Shown piece after piece: positions 12,320 to 24,208 of a DNA stretch of 64,000 nt. The stretch's first letter is position 1. Each line of letters starts with the position of its first letter. The position numbers and the translations under genes are program-made. The stretch lies in assembly GCA_020064725.1 (NCBI GenBank), contig JAGTWJ010000003.1, forward strand, positions 2,356,001 through 2,420,000, in the 5' to 3' direction. This DNA is from Drechslerella dactyloides. Taxonomy: Eukaryota > Ascomycota > Orbiliomycetes > Orbiliales > Orbiliaceae. A model generated the notes under the pieces. The model had not been told where the DNA came from, did no database searches, and saw nothing but the letters and a program-made list of their open reading frames with translations.

Positions 12320-13156
12320 TCAAGTCTCAGACGCGCTCTTACTCGAATTTGGTATGCTACCGGGACTATCATCAATCTTCGTATCTACAGAACCTCCCTT
12401 ATGTGACTCTACCTCATCGATTTTCTTGAGTAAGAAGGCGATCGTGTTATCTCGCGCCTTGTCTATCTGCTTCAGCCTCTCCAGCGGCATCCCCTCATAA
12501 TTTATCTCCTTATTCGCAGCCTTACTTGTAGTCTCCTTCCCTCGACCCATCTTCTCGTCTAATAGGGCTCTCAGCACGACGATACTGTCATCCCGTTTCT
12601 TTAGTTCCTCTACAAACTCATCTCTCTCCTGAAGCTTCCCTTCCTCATCCTCCTTCGACACCTTTGCCTTCTTTGCGGCCGCAGTTTCCATCGTATCCGA
12701 TGTTGGTTTGCCGTCTACATCCGCAAGGTATCCACGGATTGCCTCTCGCGCGGCAGTTTCGATGTGCGTGAACCGCACAGGTCCCAGCAGGGTCCCGCCG
12801 TACCAGCGCGCCACGACTATCGCGCCGGACACCTTATAATCGTCAAGCAACTTGAGTAGCTTGCGGCCTGCATAGTTCTCTCCGTCGTCGTCAAAGCCGG
12901 AGTAATACGTCGGTAGGCCTGTGAGCGTCTTCTGAGCCGTGGAGGGCCGCCGCCACGCAAGGATGCGGTGCGTGGCGGTAGCTAAATCAGCGTGTGATTG
13001 CAGTTTGCGGTGCGGAGCCGTTGGAGAGAAGTAGGCGGTGAAAGTAGAGGAGCGGTCGTGGATGGTCTTGGAGATGTAGAGGGCGGATGCGGCGAGATCC
13101 GTGTTTGCACCCGTGGTGGACGACGGGGCTGGGGAGAGAGGTCTCTTGGGGGGCAT
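12320..13156 (-). CDS. IMPACT N-terminal domain (UPF0029) protein
   Basis: Intronless, 278 aa. The IMPACT/YigZ-type domain occupies about residues 35-145. It carries the family marks GFDDDGENYAG (87-97), then RWYGGTLLGPVRF (117-129) and HIETAAREAI. The remaining C-terminal half is charged and likely coiled-coil (KDEEGKLQERDEFVEELKKR). In yeast the IMPACT domain of Yih1 lies behind an RWD domain and restrains Gcn2 activation. This protein lacks an RWD domain, so it is a separate fungal IMPACT-domain family and should not be called YIH1. Its role is inferred only from the domain. The start at 13156 is the only good ATG. A GATATCGCGATG motif lies 78-89 bp upstream. Confidence 0.88.
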   Translation of the reverse strand: MPPKRPLSPAPSSTTGANTDLAASALYISKTIHDRSSTFTAYFSPTAPHRKLQSHADLATATHRILAWRRPSTAQKTLTGLPTYYSGFDDDGENYAGRKLLKLLDDYKVSGAIVVARWYGGTLLGPVRFTHIETAAREAIRGYLADVDGKPTSDTMETAAAKKAKVSKEDEEGKLQERDEFVEELKKRDDSIVVLRALLDEKMGRGKETTSKAANKEINYEGMPLERLKQIDKARDNTIAFLLKKIDEVESHKGGSVDTKIDDSPGSIPNSSKSASET

Positions 13157-13507
13157 TGTGGGACTTCGAGGCTGGCTACGGCGGTCTTTGATGGTGGTGC
13201 TGCCAGCCGGGTGCCTGACGCGTCATGTCATCTGATATCGCGATGGTGGTGCATAAGGATGAAGCGAGACTTGAGGATGAAGGTGAGAGTGATGTTGGAT
13301 GTTAAATGCATCACAACACAGCCTTATTCAGTTTGTTCTAACTAATGTACAGGATGTGCGGGTGGCGGTAAGTCAAAATGCAGGACGTCATGAAGATGAT
13401 GCAGTCGCGACAGCACTTTTAGATGGCACACCGAACGCCAGGAGCTACATGTATATACTCATCCAGTAGATAAAAGAAATCCGAGACTCCCTGCATAATG
13501 GACGGCT
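13157..13507. other. Promoter of IMPACT gene and 3' flank of NUG1
   Basis: 351 bp. It includes GATATCGCGATG at 13234-13245 (plus strand), a 12-mer that recurs elsewhere in the window. No coding potential seen. Confidence 0.5.
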
Positions 13508-15201
13508 CTACTCCGTAACCGCAGCATCATCACCCCAAAGTCCTTCTATCTTGAACTCCTCTGCCCATTGGGAGACAATCTCTTTCGAGTCTTTCAGTTT
13601 ACCAGCGGAATCGACAGCATCGCTGCTGCCTCCGTTGGCCTCGATTTCCAGCTGAGGTGCTTCCACCCAGCCGATAATTCTCCCATCTCTCCAGTCGTTT
13701 ACAACCGCCCTTGCGGCGCTTTCGATATTGGGAACACCTCCTTTGCCCAACCTACCCTTTTTCCTAGCTACATGTATTAAGAAGTCCATTGTGAGATCTT
13801 GTTGCGTGCTCTCAGTGATCAGCGGCGGCAGACCGTACAGTTGAGTCAAGTGCTCAAACTGTCCGGGTTTATCGCGCAGCCTCGAAAGCAGTAGAGTGAC
13901 AGCAGGGACGGTCGACTCCGGCATTTGCCTAGGCGGCAGTGCATGTAGTAGTGTCAAGGCGGCCGCATCGAGCTCCTTCCCGGGGAAAACGATTCCGGGT
14001 GAATCCAGCAGTTTCAGCTTCGAGTCCAGCTTGACTTCCCGTACCGATGTGGTGACGCCAGCCTCCGCACCGACTGGACAGGCCGTCTGAGCGGCGCTAC
14101 CTCTCGACAGGATAGCGTTGATGACAGAAGATTTGCCGACGTTAGGGTAACCGACCACCCCGACAGTGACCGCGCGTTTCAACTGCTTCAGCTTCGCGTA
14201 AGACTTGAGCGCGTTTACGACCGTTCGTGCCGTCGACGCCGTGGTGAGTTCTTTGTGGTCGAAGGTTTGGGCGCCAGTGGCAGGTTTACTGGCTCGTATA
14301 GGCAGCGTTGGGAAGTATCTCCGGAGGTGTACCAGCCAATCTTTTAGGATCTGTGTTGGTACAAGGTCGATTTTGTTGAGGAGCAGTATAAGCCTTTTGG
14401 AACCAAGCGAGTCCGCGCGGATTTGCTGCTCGATAGCTAGAGACCGAGTTCCAGCTGGGTCGCGGGCGTCTAGGACGTATAACAGGACATCGGAGGACGA
14501 TAGGACGTTTTGGAAGTGTTTCGAGAAGGATTTCAGCGACGAGTCGGGGCGGTTGGCGGTTATAGCTGATGGTATCGAAGGCTGTCTATCTCCCTCTTCG
14601 TCGTCTTCGTCCATCGCGTCGTCGGATTCGCCGTCCGAGCCTTCAAACTCTCTCGCCCTAGCACGCGCCGATGCCAGTAGTGCGGCCATTGCATTTCCAT
14701 TGCTCTGGAGTGTGCGCAGTTAGTATCTCATGGCTAACAACCGCATACAAAGTGGCACCCTACCTGTCCAACGTCTTCATCCTCGTCCATGCCATCGCTT
14801 CCGCTGCTATCCGCCTCCTCCTCATCGACACCGACCATGTCCTCAGCGTCCGACAGGTCCTCGGCTTCAGGCTCAGCGTTCTTCAGCTTGCCGGCTTCCC
14901 TTCTCTTCAAGCGTTCTCCTTCCTTCTGTCGTTTTGCCAGCTCGATCTCTTCGAGCATCTGTTCCTTATATGGGAACAGGTTAGGGATCCCCGGGTCCTT
15001 CTTCAGGCGACTCTTCCATGTCGGGTCTTTTTTGGCTTGCTTTCGGTCCTTTTTGGCTTTCGCGGTAACCTTCTTCTCAATCTTATGTCGTAGGCGCACA
15101 GGCACCCGCTTGCTTTGCTTCTCTACGCGGTGCAATCAAGATTAGCTCTCGTCTATGGGTACAATTGTCAAATGTATATCGGACGTACTTGGGCGAACCA
15201 T
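13508..15201 (-). CDS. NUG1: Nuclear/nucleolar GTPase Nug1 (60S export)
   Basis: Three exons in coding order: 15189-15201 (13 nt, MVRPK start), 14764-15122 and 13508-14704; 522 aa. The basic N-terminus (KQSKRVPVRLRHKIEKKV, then PTWKSRLKKDPGIPNLFPYK) is the diagnostic Nug1/GNL3 N-terminal region. An acidic linker follows. The GTPase is circularly permuted: DARDP, NKID (234-237, G4), GYPNVGKS (309-316, G1) and DSPG (358-361, G3). By family knowledge Nug1 joins pre-60S particles in the nucleolus and nucleus and is needed for late maturation and export. The 13-nt first exon is easy to miss; without it the protein starts at an unrelated Met. The intron between exons 2 and 3 has a GTAGGG donor. Confidence 0.94.
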
Positions 15202-16363
15202 CGTTCCGCGATGTCTGGGGTATCTTGCGGCACTTGTTTCGGTGGAGTTCAAAGGCCTAAAGGTGTCTGTCGCAAAACTTGTCGCGAGCGATCCAAAAAA
15301 AAATTTGGGGATTGGCGAGCGAAGAGCGCCAAGACCGCGCACATCTTCCAACGTCGCACAACGCATACTTCCAGCTGCCAACATCAACACTGCTTCGAGG
15401 CTGGCGGATATCGCGATGCACTGTACAATCCTCCGACACCGCTGTTAATCAGCTTCACGAATCCTCTTCACGCCTCTAGGTACTTTCGTTGACCAGTGCC
15501 ACCGGAGTTTCCCTTGCCGATTCAGTCCAGAATCAGCTTCTGACGGATAGTCGGTATGGCGGTGGCAGAATCATTCATGCGCATATGCGCATATGCGAAA
15601 TAATCTATCAAGATCGAAGATTTCGTTGCTATCGCGCATATCCAAAGTAAGATCGATTGTGTATCGCCCGTCACCTTAGCTTCGCCCCGGCTTTTTTGAT
15701 GAAACAAATGTCAGAAACAAGTACCTGCAGGCCGCGCTAACCGTATAGTAATATCAGGCAAGCAGGTTCTCCGGCGGCCCCGGGACATTCAAGGACCTTT
15801 CCCGGACACGGGCCTAGTTATCTGATACGAACTTTCGATATTCTCGAGGTGGCGACCCCCGGTATACCCATTTTGAATCCTCAGCGACGTGCAGGCCCGG
15901 GATCCTGTTTCCAGCCAATAAACTGAATGCACCATGTGTTTCCGTCGTTTCGGACCTGCAGATGCAGATTTATTTGCTCTCCTGCGCAGACTCTGCGGAG
16001 AAGAGCAGGGCTGTGCTGTCATTTCTGCACCACGATAATTACAAGCCTGTTCAAAAGTTTGTCTTTCAACGGTGCCTTGCAGGACTCAAGCCCGTATTAT
16101 TAATCTGTTGAGGCTTTTGTGAGCAGCGCCGGGAAAGGCGGACGTCGACACAACACATCAGCCAGCTCCACCCTACTGACACATACCACATGCATCATCC
16201 TCGAAAAGCAGCGCGCAATCGGTAATATTGGTCCGCATATATATCCCATGGGTCCTGCTATGGCTCGGATTGCTTCGAGAAACATTTCAAATTCTCGGCC
16301 TTATCGTCCCCCTTTCAGCTGCAGTCTGGATGCTTGAATACGTCACAGGCAATCAAGGCGTAA
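15202..16363. other. Intergenic region upstream of NUG1
   Basis: About 1.16 kb with no supported gene. GATATCGCGATG occurs at 15407-15418, about 210 bp upstream of the NUG1 start. Short frames on both strands have no family resemblance. Confidence 0.5.
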
Positions 16364-17029
16364 TTACCCCCACGGTACATACTGGACAACAACAACAAGG
16401 ACTGCAGATATCGCGATGGCGACACCAGAACATGTCAAAAGGGTAACAGTGCGCTTTCTACGCTCAGCTGTCAACGCCCTCCGCCGGAAAGCCCTGGCCA
16501 TCTCGGCTAGTTCATCAGGCGGGGGCAGCTGAGTCGTCGTCCTAGCTTCAATTTCCCGATGCATCCTCTCGATCTCCTGCGCTCGTAACCCCCCTGGCGT
16601 CGACCGCAGCATTTCCCTTTGCCCTCTTAACCGTTTTAAATCTCGTTCTAACTCCCGAAGCAACAGTTCTTCTGATTGCAGGTTCGTTCGCTCGTCATCC
16701 GAAAGCACATGCGGCCTGTAGCGGTTTCAAAATCAGCCACACCTGTGCTTGTACACCATTGTCGACGTGCATGCATCTGCAATCAAAGGCTGCAACGCTA
16801 GCGTTGTGTCCGTATGTATGTACCTCGACGAGAGCTCTGCGATGCATCGTCTGCTGCTCTCAATGGGCTCCTCCAGACCCCAGATCAGACGACTGATCCG
16901 TTCCATTTCCCTGTGGTATGCTCGCTCCTGGGTTGCGGCTGCGACGTCGGCGTCCGCGATAGCCTCATTCCCATTCTCCCGAACCTCCAAGGTCACCTGG
17001 TTATCTGTTCGATTCCTGGCGGACGACAT
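16364..17029 (-). CDS. Small tail-anchored coiled-coil protein, unknown function
   Basis: Two exons (16824-17029, 16364-16715) give 185 aa. The start at 17029 (MSSARNRTDNQV) is chosen because splicing from it joins two otherwise separate frames in phase. Residues about 60-125 are Glu/Arg/Leu-rich and should form a coiled coil (QSEELLLRELERDLKRLRGQ). A hydrophobic segment near the C-terminus (LLTCSGVAIAISAVLVVVVQ) is followed by only a few residues, which predicts a tail-anchored membrane protein facing the cytosol. I recognise no family; length and layout resemble small fungal SNARE-like or organelle-tether proteins, but no SNARE motif is clear. Confidence 0.7.
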
Positions 17030-20000
17030 GGTACCCCGGCGTAGATCTCGATCTAATCGGTCGTTGAAAATTTCTATTACGGACTTAACAGGCAAACTGG
17101 GGTTTCGTAGGATCAGACGATATTCTGACAAGCCCCATATGCAGAAAGCAAGCCATCGTTTGCCATCCTGCAAGCTTTAGCTTCCGGAAAGTTCCTTGCA
17201 TGTCCTCTGTCCGGGTGACCGAGCTACGGTCATTAATTCACGACATATTGGACAGCCATCAGCCTCGATAAGGTTAATCGCACCCGATTAGTGTAACATC
17301 TTGATCGCAAACAGACGGCGACGCTCGAATAGGAGACATGACGCGGGTTGAGTTGAGGCCAAAACGTCTGACCCCTCATCTTCGCTTTCGTGCCGTGTTT
17401 GTCGATACCAGATTACGGGTCTGATTTCTCTCCACAAACGAATCAAAAGCTGCAGAAAAACGGCAGACCCATCCTCAAACATCTGCAGCGGCGTCAAGAA
17501 TTCCTCCCTGTGTCGGATTCCCAGTTGTCAGTGGTTGCTCGCCTGGTTTCCCGCCACACCTCCGGGTAAAGGAAAGGAACAAGATCGCTGAAAGGGAATT
17601 TTTCGTCCATTTACGAGTTTGTATGCATGATACGGTGGTACTAGCGGGGCGTGTCAAGTTTCAATAGCATCTAGAATCGACGTCAAGGCCAACGGTTTCT
17701 TGCATTGCTCCGTCAAGGCCCCCTTCGAAAGGCACCCACCGATGGTTAAATTGCACTCTACATTCTTTTAGGCGTTGGAATTCCCGCTTAGTCGACTCGA
17801 AATACCAAACAAGATATGCGGAGATTTTGATAAGAGGGAAAGCAAAATATTTGATCGGCCAGGTTGTATTGCGATCGCGCCTGGCATGTAACTGTTGAGC
17901 ATTGCCATCAAACTGGTGCTGATCCAACCGAAGGATATCGCCGGGCATCCAACTCGGTAAGGCCCACCCACCGTTCGTTTACTGGCTGGAATCCACCACC
18001 CCTGGATCGGGACGCGGAAAAGGAGCGGTCTCTGCTTTTTGGGATGCCGGGCAAATGGTGGCTCGGAGGCCAAGGGTGGCTCTGTGCTGATGCAGAACCG
18101 AACGGGCCAATTTGGCAAATCCTGGTCAATAAGCGAGACACCAGGAATTCTGGAAGCTCCCCCACCCTACCGCGAGGAAATCTTTCTACCTGAAGATGCA
18201 TTCCCCGTAGCCAGTTTCACCGAGACTTTTGGGATATGACGACAACCACAGGAGGCTGTTAGTCAGTTGTTAGGCTAACTTTCTTGATATTATGTTCACA
18301 GGAGGTCAATAGGCACCACTGCTGAGCACATGACACTTGCAGGCAAAGATGCACGCAATAGCTGAGGAAACAGGCCTCAACGAGAAGCCCCTACGTTGAA
18401 TCAGAAAAATTTGCTAATTTCTCGAGCAAGATGAGTGTCATCTAACCATTCCTCAGAGAGCTACCCTGTACACCAACACCAACTGAGGCATCTGTGGGTC
18501 AACACTAGCCAATGTTAACGCTGATCTTGGTGGGAGCCCTGGTTGTGTCTGGTGGGTTCGCCCGCGAAAGAAACAAAGGAGACTCTTTGGGGACGATGGG
18601 CTTTTCAGGCCAAGAGCCTCCCCAATTTGGTTTGCAGCAAGGTACGCAAATTCGAAAGAGAGGAGGGAACAAACAGGTGTGCAAGACCTCCCGAAGCCGC
18701 GCAACCAGGCCCTGGACTGCGCCTATCAGGGCAGCTTGACTGTCTCTCGAGATGGGGGGTGGTGACTCGGACTCTTCTGGTGCAGCCCCGCGGTCCCCGA
18801 TGAGGGAAATATATTAATATCTTGACCCTCCCCGGGATCCCACCTAACTTTCTGACTCTCAGGCTCGCCAAATCCTCTCATTCTCAGAACATCGGTCTAG
18901 TCTCTCCTTTATATGTTCGCTCAAGATCCGATATTTATCCTTTGATTCTTTTGCATCGCATTTCCCCCCCTCACTCACGACAGTCGCTCCCTTTGTGCAA
19001 CGGTCTATATACATACATACATACAACACCCTCGTCGCTGTTGACAGATTTCGATATCGATATTCCAACAACATTATATGCAAGATAACTTTGTTGCATT
19101 CTTCTAGCGTTGCCGAACAAGTTGTCATTACCTCTGTGAAACGACTCCACCGCTCCCGCATTCAAACCACACGACTTATTTCCCGTCGGCTCGACATATC
19201 TTTTCGAGATACCATATCACGTGCTTTGGCGTTTTGTCTAGAACATTTTAGAAAGGGTACGTACCGTCGTCTATGATCTATGATCTATGATCTATTTTGA
19301 TTCGCTTTTACGTTCTATCCGAAACGCGTTACATCACGGCGGGCAGTATTTCGCGAGTCCGTCGTTGCGTCTTCTGCGCGAACTGTGCAACGCTGTTCCC
19401 CGATTGGGCAGGCGAATAAGCATGCTTGCCCTTGTCGATGACTTCCATCATCATGCGGTGTGCAACAGAGGAAATCTTGCCGACGTGCTTACGCGCCATG
19501 CGGACGCCCGCGGCGATAATTACATCACGGCTCGCCCGTCTTGTCCCTATTCTTCACGTTAAATCCCGATCCCAAAGATGCGGTAGTTGCCTCCAGAGAG
19601 ACGTAAACTTCCTAAGTTGCTGCACTCTCCGTGAGCCGACAGCGATGGGCAAAAGAACGGGTGGCGAAGACAGCAGCGGCCGTTTCAGAACAGGCGATCT
19701 GCCTGGCCCAACGTTGCGCCGTTGGTTCAAACCGTCGATGCTGTCTGATAGGTGCCTTCATTGGTCGCTTCGAGCAGCTGCAGAGGCCCGGGGCTGAAGA
19801 GAGAATGACAAAGACTAACATGTTTCAATCGTCCCGTCTAGCTGCAACCGACCTTGAGCATCTAATTTGGTTCTGCAGTCTCCAGAACGTCGCCAATCCA
19901 GGCAAGATTGCGACGCTGCCCAAGCAGGCTGCAGACGGCGGCTATTGGCCAAGGAGCGTACCTTGCAGCCGATAACATCATCGTGCATTGGAAAAGAAGC

Positions 20001-20064
20001 AAACCCACAGTAGCGATCTCCGATTCCAGGACCAGCTCGGGGTGGTAAGACTTGATTGAGAGAC
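17030..20064. other. 3 kb region upstream of the homeobox gene
   Basis: No supported gene. The left two thirds hold only scattered short frames. At 19009-19024 there is an ATAC microsatellite, and at 19271-19295 a 7-bp tandem repeat (CTATGAT, 3.5 copies). The last kilobase may be a long leader or promoter of the homeobox gene at 20065, as is usual for developmental regulators. A short minus-strand frame near 19346-19540 was examined and not accepted. Confidence 0.5.
19271..19295. repeat. 7-bp tandem repeat (CTATGAT)
   Basis: Three and a half copies of CTATGAT in the upstream region of the homeobox gene. Seen directly. Confidence 0.9.
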
Positions 20065-21996
20065 ATGGAGGTTCTCCCATACGAGAATAAAAGCGCCATG
20101 CCTGCGCCGCCGACGTCCAGTCTGTCCGATAGAACCGACGTCCACGTAACCTCAGGAGCGCCCGCCCAACACATAAATTTGCCCCAGCCCCCCGCCTCGA
20201 CTGGGCATATCGAAACCTACATTGGAGCGCACTACACAGCTATTCCTCGATTTACACCGTCCATCGCAAACGAAGAGGCCACCAAAGAACCTCGTCGTTT
20301 CAAGTGCAGTCGTGAGCAGACGCTTGCCCTCGAGAGATTATATCAGCAGTGCCCAAAGCCGAACCAGGCTACAAAGCGTGATCTTGCGCACGCTATCAAT
20401 CTGTCACCGACAAGAGTCAATGTAAGGCTGCTTCTATTCCTCCTCCCCCATTCGAGCGCATCATCTGATCATCAATAGATTTGGTTTCAAAACCGGAGGC
20501 ATCGGGCGAAGAAGCACAAAGAAATCCAAGAGGCAAAGATGGCGAAGATTCTTGAAACCGCTGGGCGGAAGCGAATGGCGAAAATTGCCATGGAGGCTCC
20601 ACTATCTGAGTCTTCTGTCGAACTGGAAACACCGACTTCTGCGACTTCTGGCCACCATTCTCTGCCTTTGCTCACTACTGAATTCAAACCTCATGGCCCT
20701 GACAATCATTCTGGCCAGTACTCCTCACCAAAGGAAGCTGCCGCCGCTTCATTGGCAAGGTCGATTGCGATTGCAAGCGCGTACGCCTCGACTTTCAGCC
20801 CCAGTGGGGATGGCGTTGCCAATGAATATCATCCTCCAGCAGGACCGTACGATGGCACTCCACCAGCAAACTATTCGCTGGACCCATACCATCCAAACTT
20901 CTACCCAGTCTCCACGTTTTCGGATTGGGGTTCGACCTACTCCTCTGTCGGTTACACCCCAACCCCGGCTAACCAAGCGGAAGATCCGTTCGAGTATGAC
21001 AAGCTTTCTACTTTGAATTCGCCATATCACAACGGCCCGATGTCGGGTTTGCCACCTGTCTTTCACGATGATTATTCCGCTTTCGCAGCTGCCGTGCAGA
21101 TGAATGCTATGCCGAAAGCTATGAGTATGAATCTCAAGTCCAAAGGGCCGGTCCCATGCGGGCTTGTGCTGAAGAACAACATGGACGAGCGCCCGTTGCT
21201 TCCGCGCGTGACAACCTGCCCGGATATGTCTAATGTAGATGGGTTCCAGATGCAGCATGGCCCGCGACCGATGCAGACTGCTTCTGAGGCGTCCTCTCCT
21301 ATCGACCACGGATCAAAGCTTCTTGCTCCCCAGATGGAGCGATCCCAGTCTTACACCGACAGGCCGACTCTTCAGCAGGAAATCGCTCTCCGAAGGCTCC
21401 GGCCCATACCACCAACCATCAGCGCCAACTCTCGAGCCCAGCGGATTTTCCAGAACAAGGTCTCTGTCCCACAATCGCCACTTCGATCGGAGCACTGCAC
21501 ATCTCTTCCAACACCTCCTTCCGATGCCGACTTTGCGACTGCAACTTTGAAGCACAACCTCAAGCGAAAGCCATCCGATCTCTCTAAGGAACACTCGCCA
21601 GACGTTCCTGACCTTGAGAGCGATGGTGGCTTCACGAACTACGAGGACGCACCATCCAAGCGGAACGCTGGATCGCCGCCTCCAACCCCGGAGACCGCAG
21701 GACTAGCTCAGGCAACATCGGGTCAATTCAAGGAAGAGAATCCAGAGCAACAGTACACCAGCTTTACCAAGATGCTTGAACAGAACTCCCCGCTATTGAC
21801 TAGCACCGGCTACAGCGAACACCCAAATCAACAGCCACGTGTGGAGGACTGGATCAACGGCCATCACCCACAACAACAGTACTGGGGTCCACAGCACCAC
21901 AGCCGCAGCGATACCCGGATGCCTTTTGAAATTCCAAGCATAGATGTTCAGCACCTGCCCCCGCTGGCTTACGGGATGCATGACGGCCGGCAATAA
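20065..21996 (+). CDS. Homeodomain transcription factor
   Basis: Two exons (20065-20421, 20479-21996) give 624 aa. The homeodomain spans about residues 77-136. Helices 1 and 2 are in exon 1 (FKCSREQTLALERLYQQC, then TKRDLAHAINLSPTRVN) and the recognition helix in exon 2 (IWFQNRRHRAKKHK). The key WFQNRR residues are intact, with Gln at homeodomain position 50 and Asn at 51, so DNA binding is expected. The single intron interrupts the domain just before helix 3. The long C-terminal part is Ser/Pro/Tyr/Gln-rich and disordered in appearance, as in activation regions. Filamentous-fungal homeobox genes often act in development (fruiting body, conidia), but the target process cannot be read from sequence. 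It has about 3 kb of upstream non-coding DNA. Confidence 0.92.
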
Positions 21997-24044
21997 ATTT
22001 AAATAATAAGATCAAAAAAAATTCACACTGCTACTTTACTTTACCAAATATTTCTCATTTGTCATGTTACTTTTCTCTCTTTCTTTTCTTCTCATCGTGC
22101 ACTCTTAGCGTCTCGTTTGTGGGCTGTGCCAGAAGTTCTTTGAAAAAAACACTTGTATTTGCTTTGTCTATATCTGTCTGCTGTTACATTTGTGTTTTGT
22201 CTTTACATCTGCAAATTTTGGCGTATAGTTGCGGCTGTGATTGTGTTTTCCCTTTTGCTTTGACAGGTGGGAGCGGTCTGCATTGATGAGGTTTTTGCAA
22301 GGGGAAAAAAAAAGTCAGCAGACGGGCCGACGGTGAGTGTTTCTTATCAAAAGATGTTCCAGGGTCGCCCCTAAGTTGCCTATCTGTCTTTTGTTCGGGA
22401 GGTATGGTGTTTAGTGCAGTCCATTTCGCTTGTCGATTTCTTCTGTCGCATTTTAGATAATAATTGTTTTCCAACTTGTCTTTCCAATCCCCTATGTATT
22501 ATAACCACTACGTAGATAGATCTAGCTAGCAAAGCGGCGAGTAAATGGTTTACTCTGAACTCTTGGTTCTCTGTAGAAGACACGTGAAGGCTGGCTCGTC
22601 AACAAAGTTCGCTCTGCAAGAACGCGCATGCATATACACAGTATATTGTACGCAACCTTCTGCCTTTCTCCCCGCTTCTCGCCTTAGCCGTTCCCTCCCC
22701 ACTGGACGTACAATAATCCTCTCCAAGTTAACCGAATATGCATTTGACATGAAAAGAATTTCCGTCTCGATCACATGCATTTGGGAGCGCAGCCTCTCGG
22801 AATGAAGGCTTCTCTGTCTCTCGTCCAATCCCGTCAATTCGGTATCGAAAAGGAAATAATATCCTTCAAGCCTATATCGAACCCAAGAAACCTTAGTTTA
22901 AAACGGGTGTACTCGTATATGTACCGGTATGCCAGGGTGCCGAGTACTGTACGCATACGTAGCGTGCAGGGCGTGCATGCGTTCTGAGCGAGATGAGATG
23001 AGCTTATTCCTCCTGTTGGAACCTCTCACGTCTCCGGCACCATGGAAAATTCTCCCAATGGGGCTTTTCCAGTTAGCGTACCCTGTCATGCATGCATGTC
23101 GTCTTGCCTGTACAGGTAAAGATTATAATACGATCCTCTAAGCTAACGGTGATATGATGTGAAAATACGAACTCCTGACGTCTATTCACCGGCCAATCAC
23201 CAAGGCTGTTTGGACAGCTTTCTCATACTCATAATAGTATATACTTGTATATTCCCTTCGTTTCTGGTCCTCATTTACTTGGAGATCAATCACAATGGAC
23301 TTGTGGGTCACGGGATTCTTCAATGCTGTCGCTGTGTCTCCGGTGGAACTATCCGGATACACACCATACATGTAGTTCCCCCCTTATTGTGGATCATTAA
23401 TTCCCTCTGGTGGTGAACGAATATATCGCTGGATTCGTACGACTGCGTCCGAAGAGACCAGCCGAAGGGCCATTGCAACATTCCCGTGACGTTTCTTCTC
23501 TATTGTCACGCGATGGGCGGTGATCGTTATCCGAAATGGTCAAAAGTGCCCTGTAACTAGGCATCTAGTCTGACGTCTACAACAGACGGGACAACCAAAC
23601 CTTTATATTTTGCAACAGTGTATAAAATCGCCTTTTACTGCCTTCATTGTGGGCTTCAGCCAGACGGGTTCACACAAGTTGACGGGACAAGACACGACAA
23701 GCGTGGTTAACGAATCATGCGTGGTGTGCGTGTTCAATTTCACGATCTGCCGCGTCTGGATCCGTGCGCAGCTCACGGCTTCCCAACCGTGCCCCCGGGG
23801 CCTACACCTAACCAGATTTTACCAAGAGCGTAGATCGTAAATGTGTAAACGAACTGGCTCCGTCATCGAAGGTCGGTGGCCCTTGTCGCGTCTGTCTCCA
23901 ATGCTGCGGACTGGGGTTCTCTCCTTTCTTCGGGGCGGTTTTAGACACAGCCTCGGTGGGACCCGATCAGTCTTCAATCTTATCTGTCGGGCCTCGCGGA
24001 CGGGCGCTTAGGACGGCAACCAAGGTTCCCATTCCTTCGTTCTG

Positions 24045-24208
24045 GTCGGGGCCGACGCACGGATATTTCTACCAACAGGTTTCCGGGGCCTAAGCCCCGA
24101 TGGACGGATGAGACCTGCTGCCTCAGCAGTCAAAAAAAAAAAAAAAAAGGGTTCTTCGAGCCCAATCCACAGAGGCCCCTGCGACACGGTTGGTGACACT
24201 GACCGTGT
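24045..24208. other. Hairpin cluster around an A17/T17 tract
   Basis: Five perfect inverted repeats within 165 bp: GTCGG/CCGAC (24045-24056), CGGGGC/GCCCCG (24084-24099), CTGCTG/CAGCAG (24115-24129), GGGTTC/GAGCCC (24149-24163, one G-T pair) and ACACGGT/ACCGTGT (24184-24208). An uninterrupted A17 run is at 24132-24148. On the minus strand the fourth hairpin directly precedes T17, which resembles a Pol III transcript end. On the plus strand the A17 could be the tail of a retroposed element. No tRNA cloverleaf or convincing A/B boxes were found. Structure is seen; function is inference. Confidence 0.45.
24132..24148. repeat. A17 homopolymer
   Basis: Uninterrupted run of 17 A on the plus strand (T17 on the minus), the longest homopolymer I saw in the window. 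It lies within the hairpin cluster described above. Confidence 0.95.

Noticed and set aside
19346..19540. Short minus-strand frame with faint resemblance to a histone H2B stretch (KISSVAHRMMMEVI, TREILPAVM)
   Set aside because: Only about one fifth of residues agree, the frame lacks the conserved N-terminal half, and no exons complete it.
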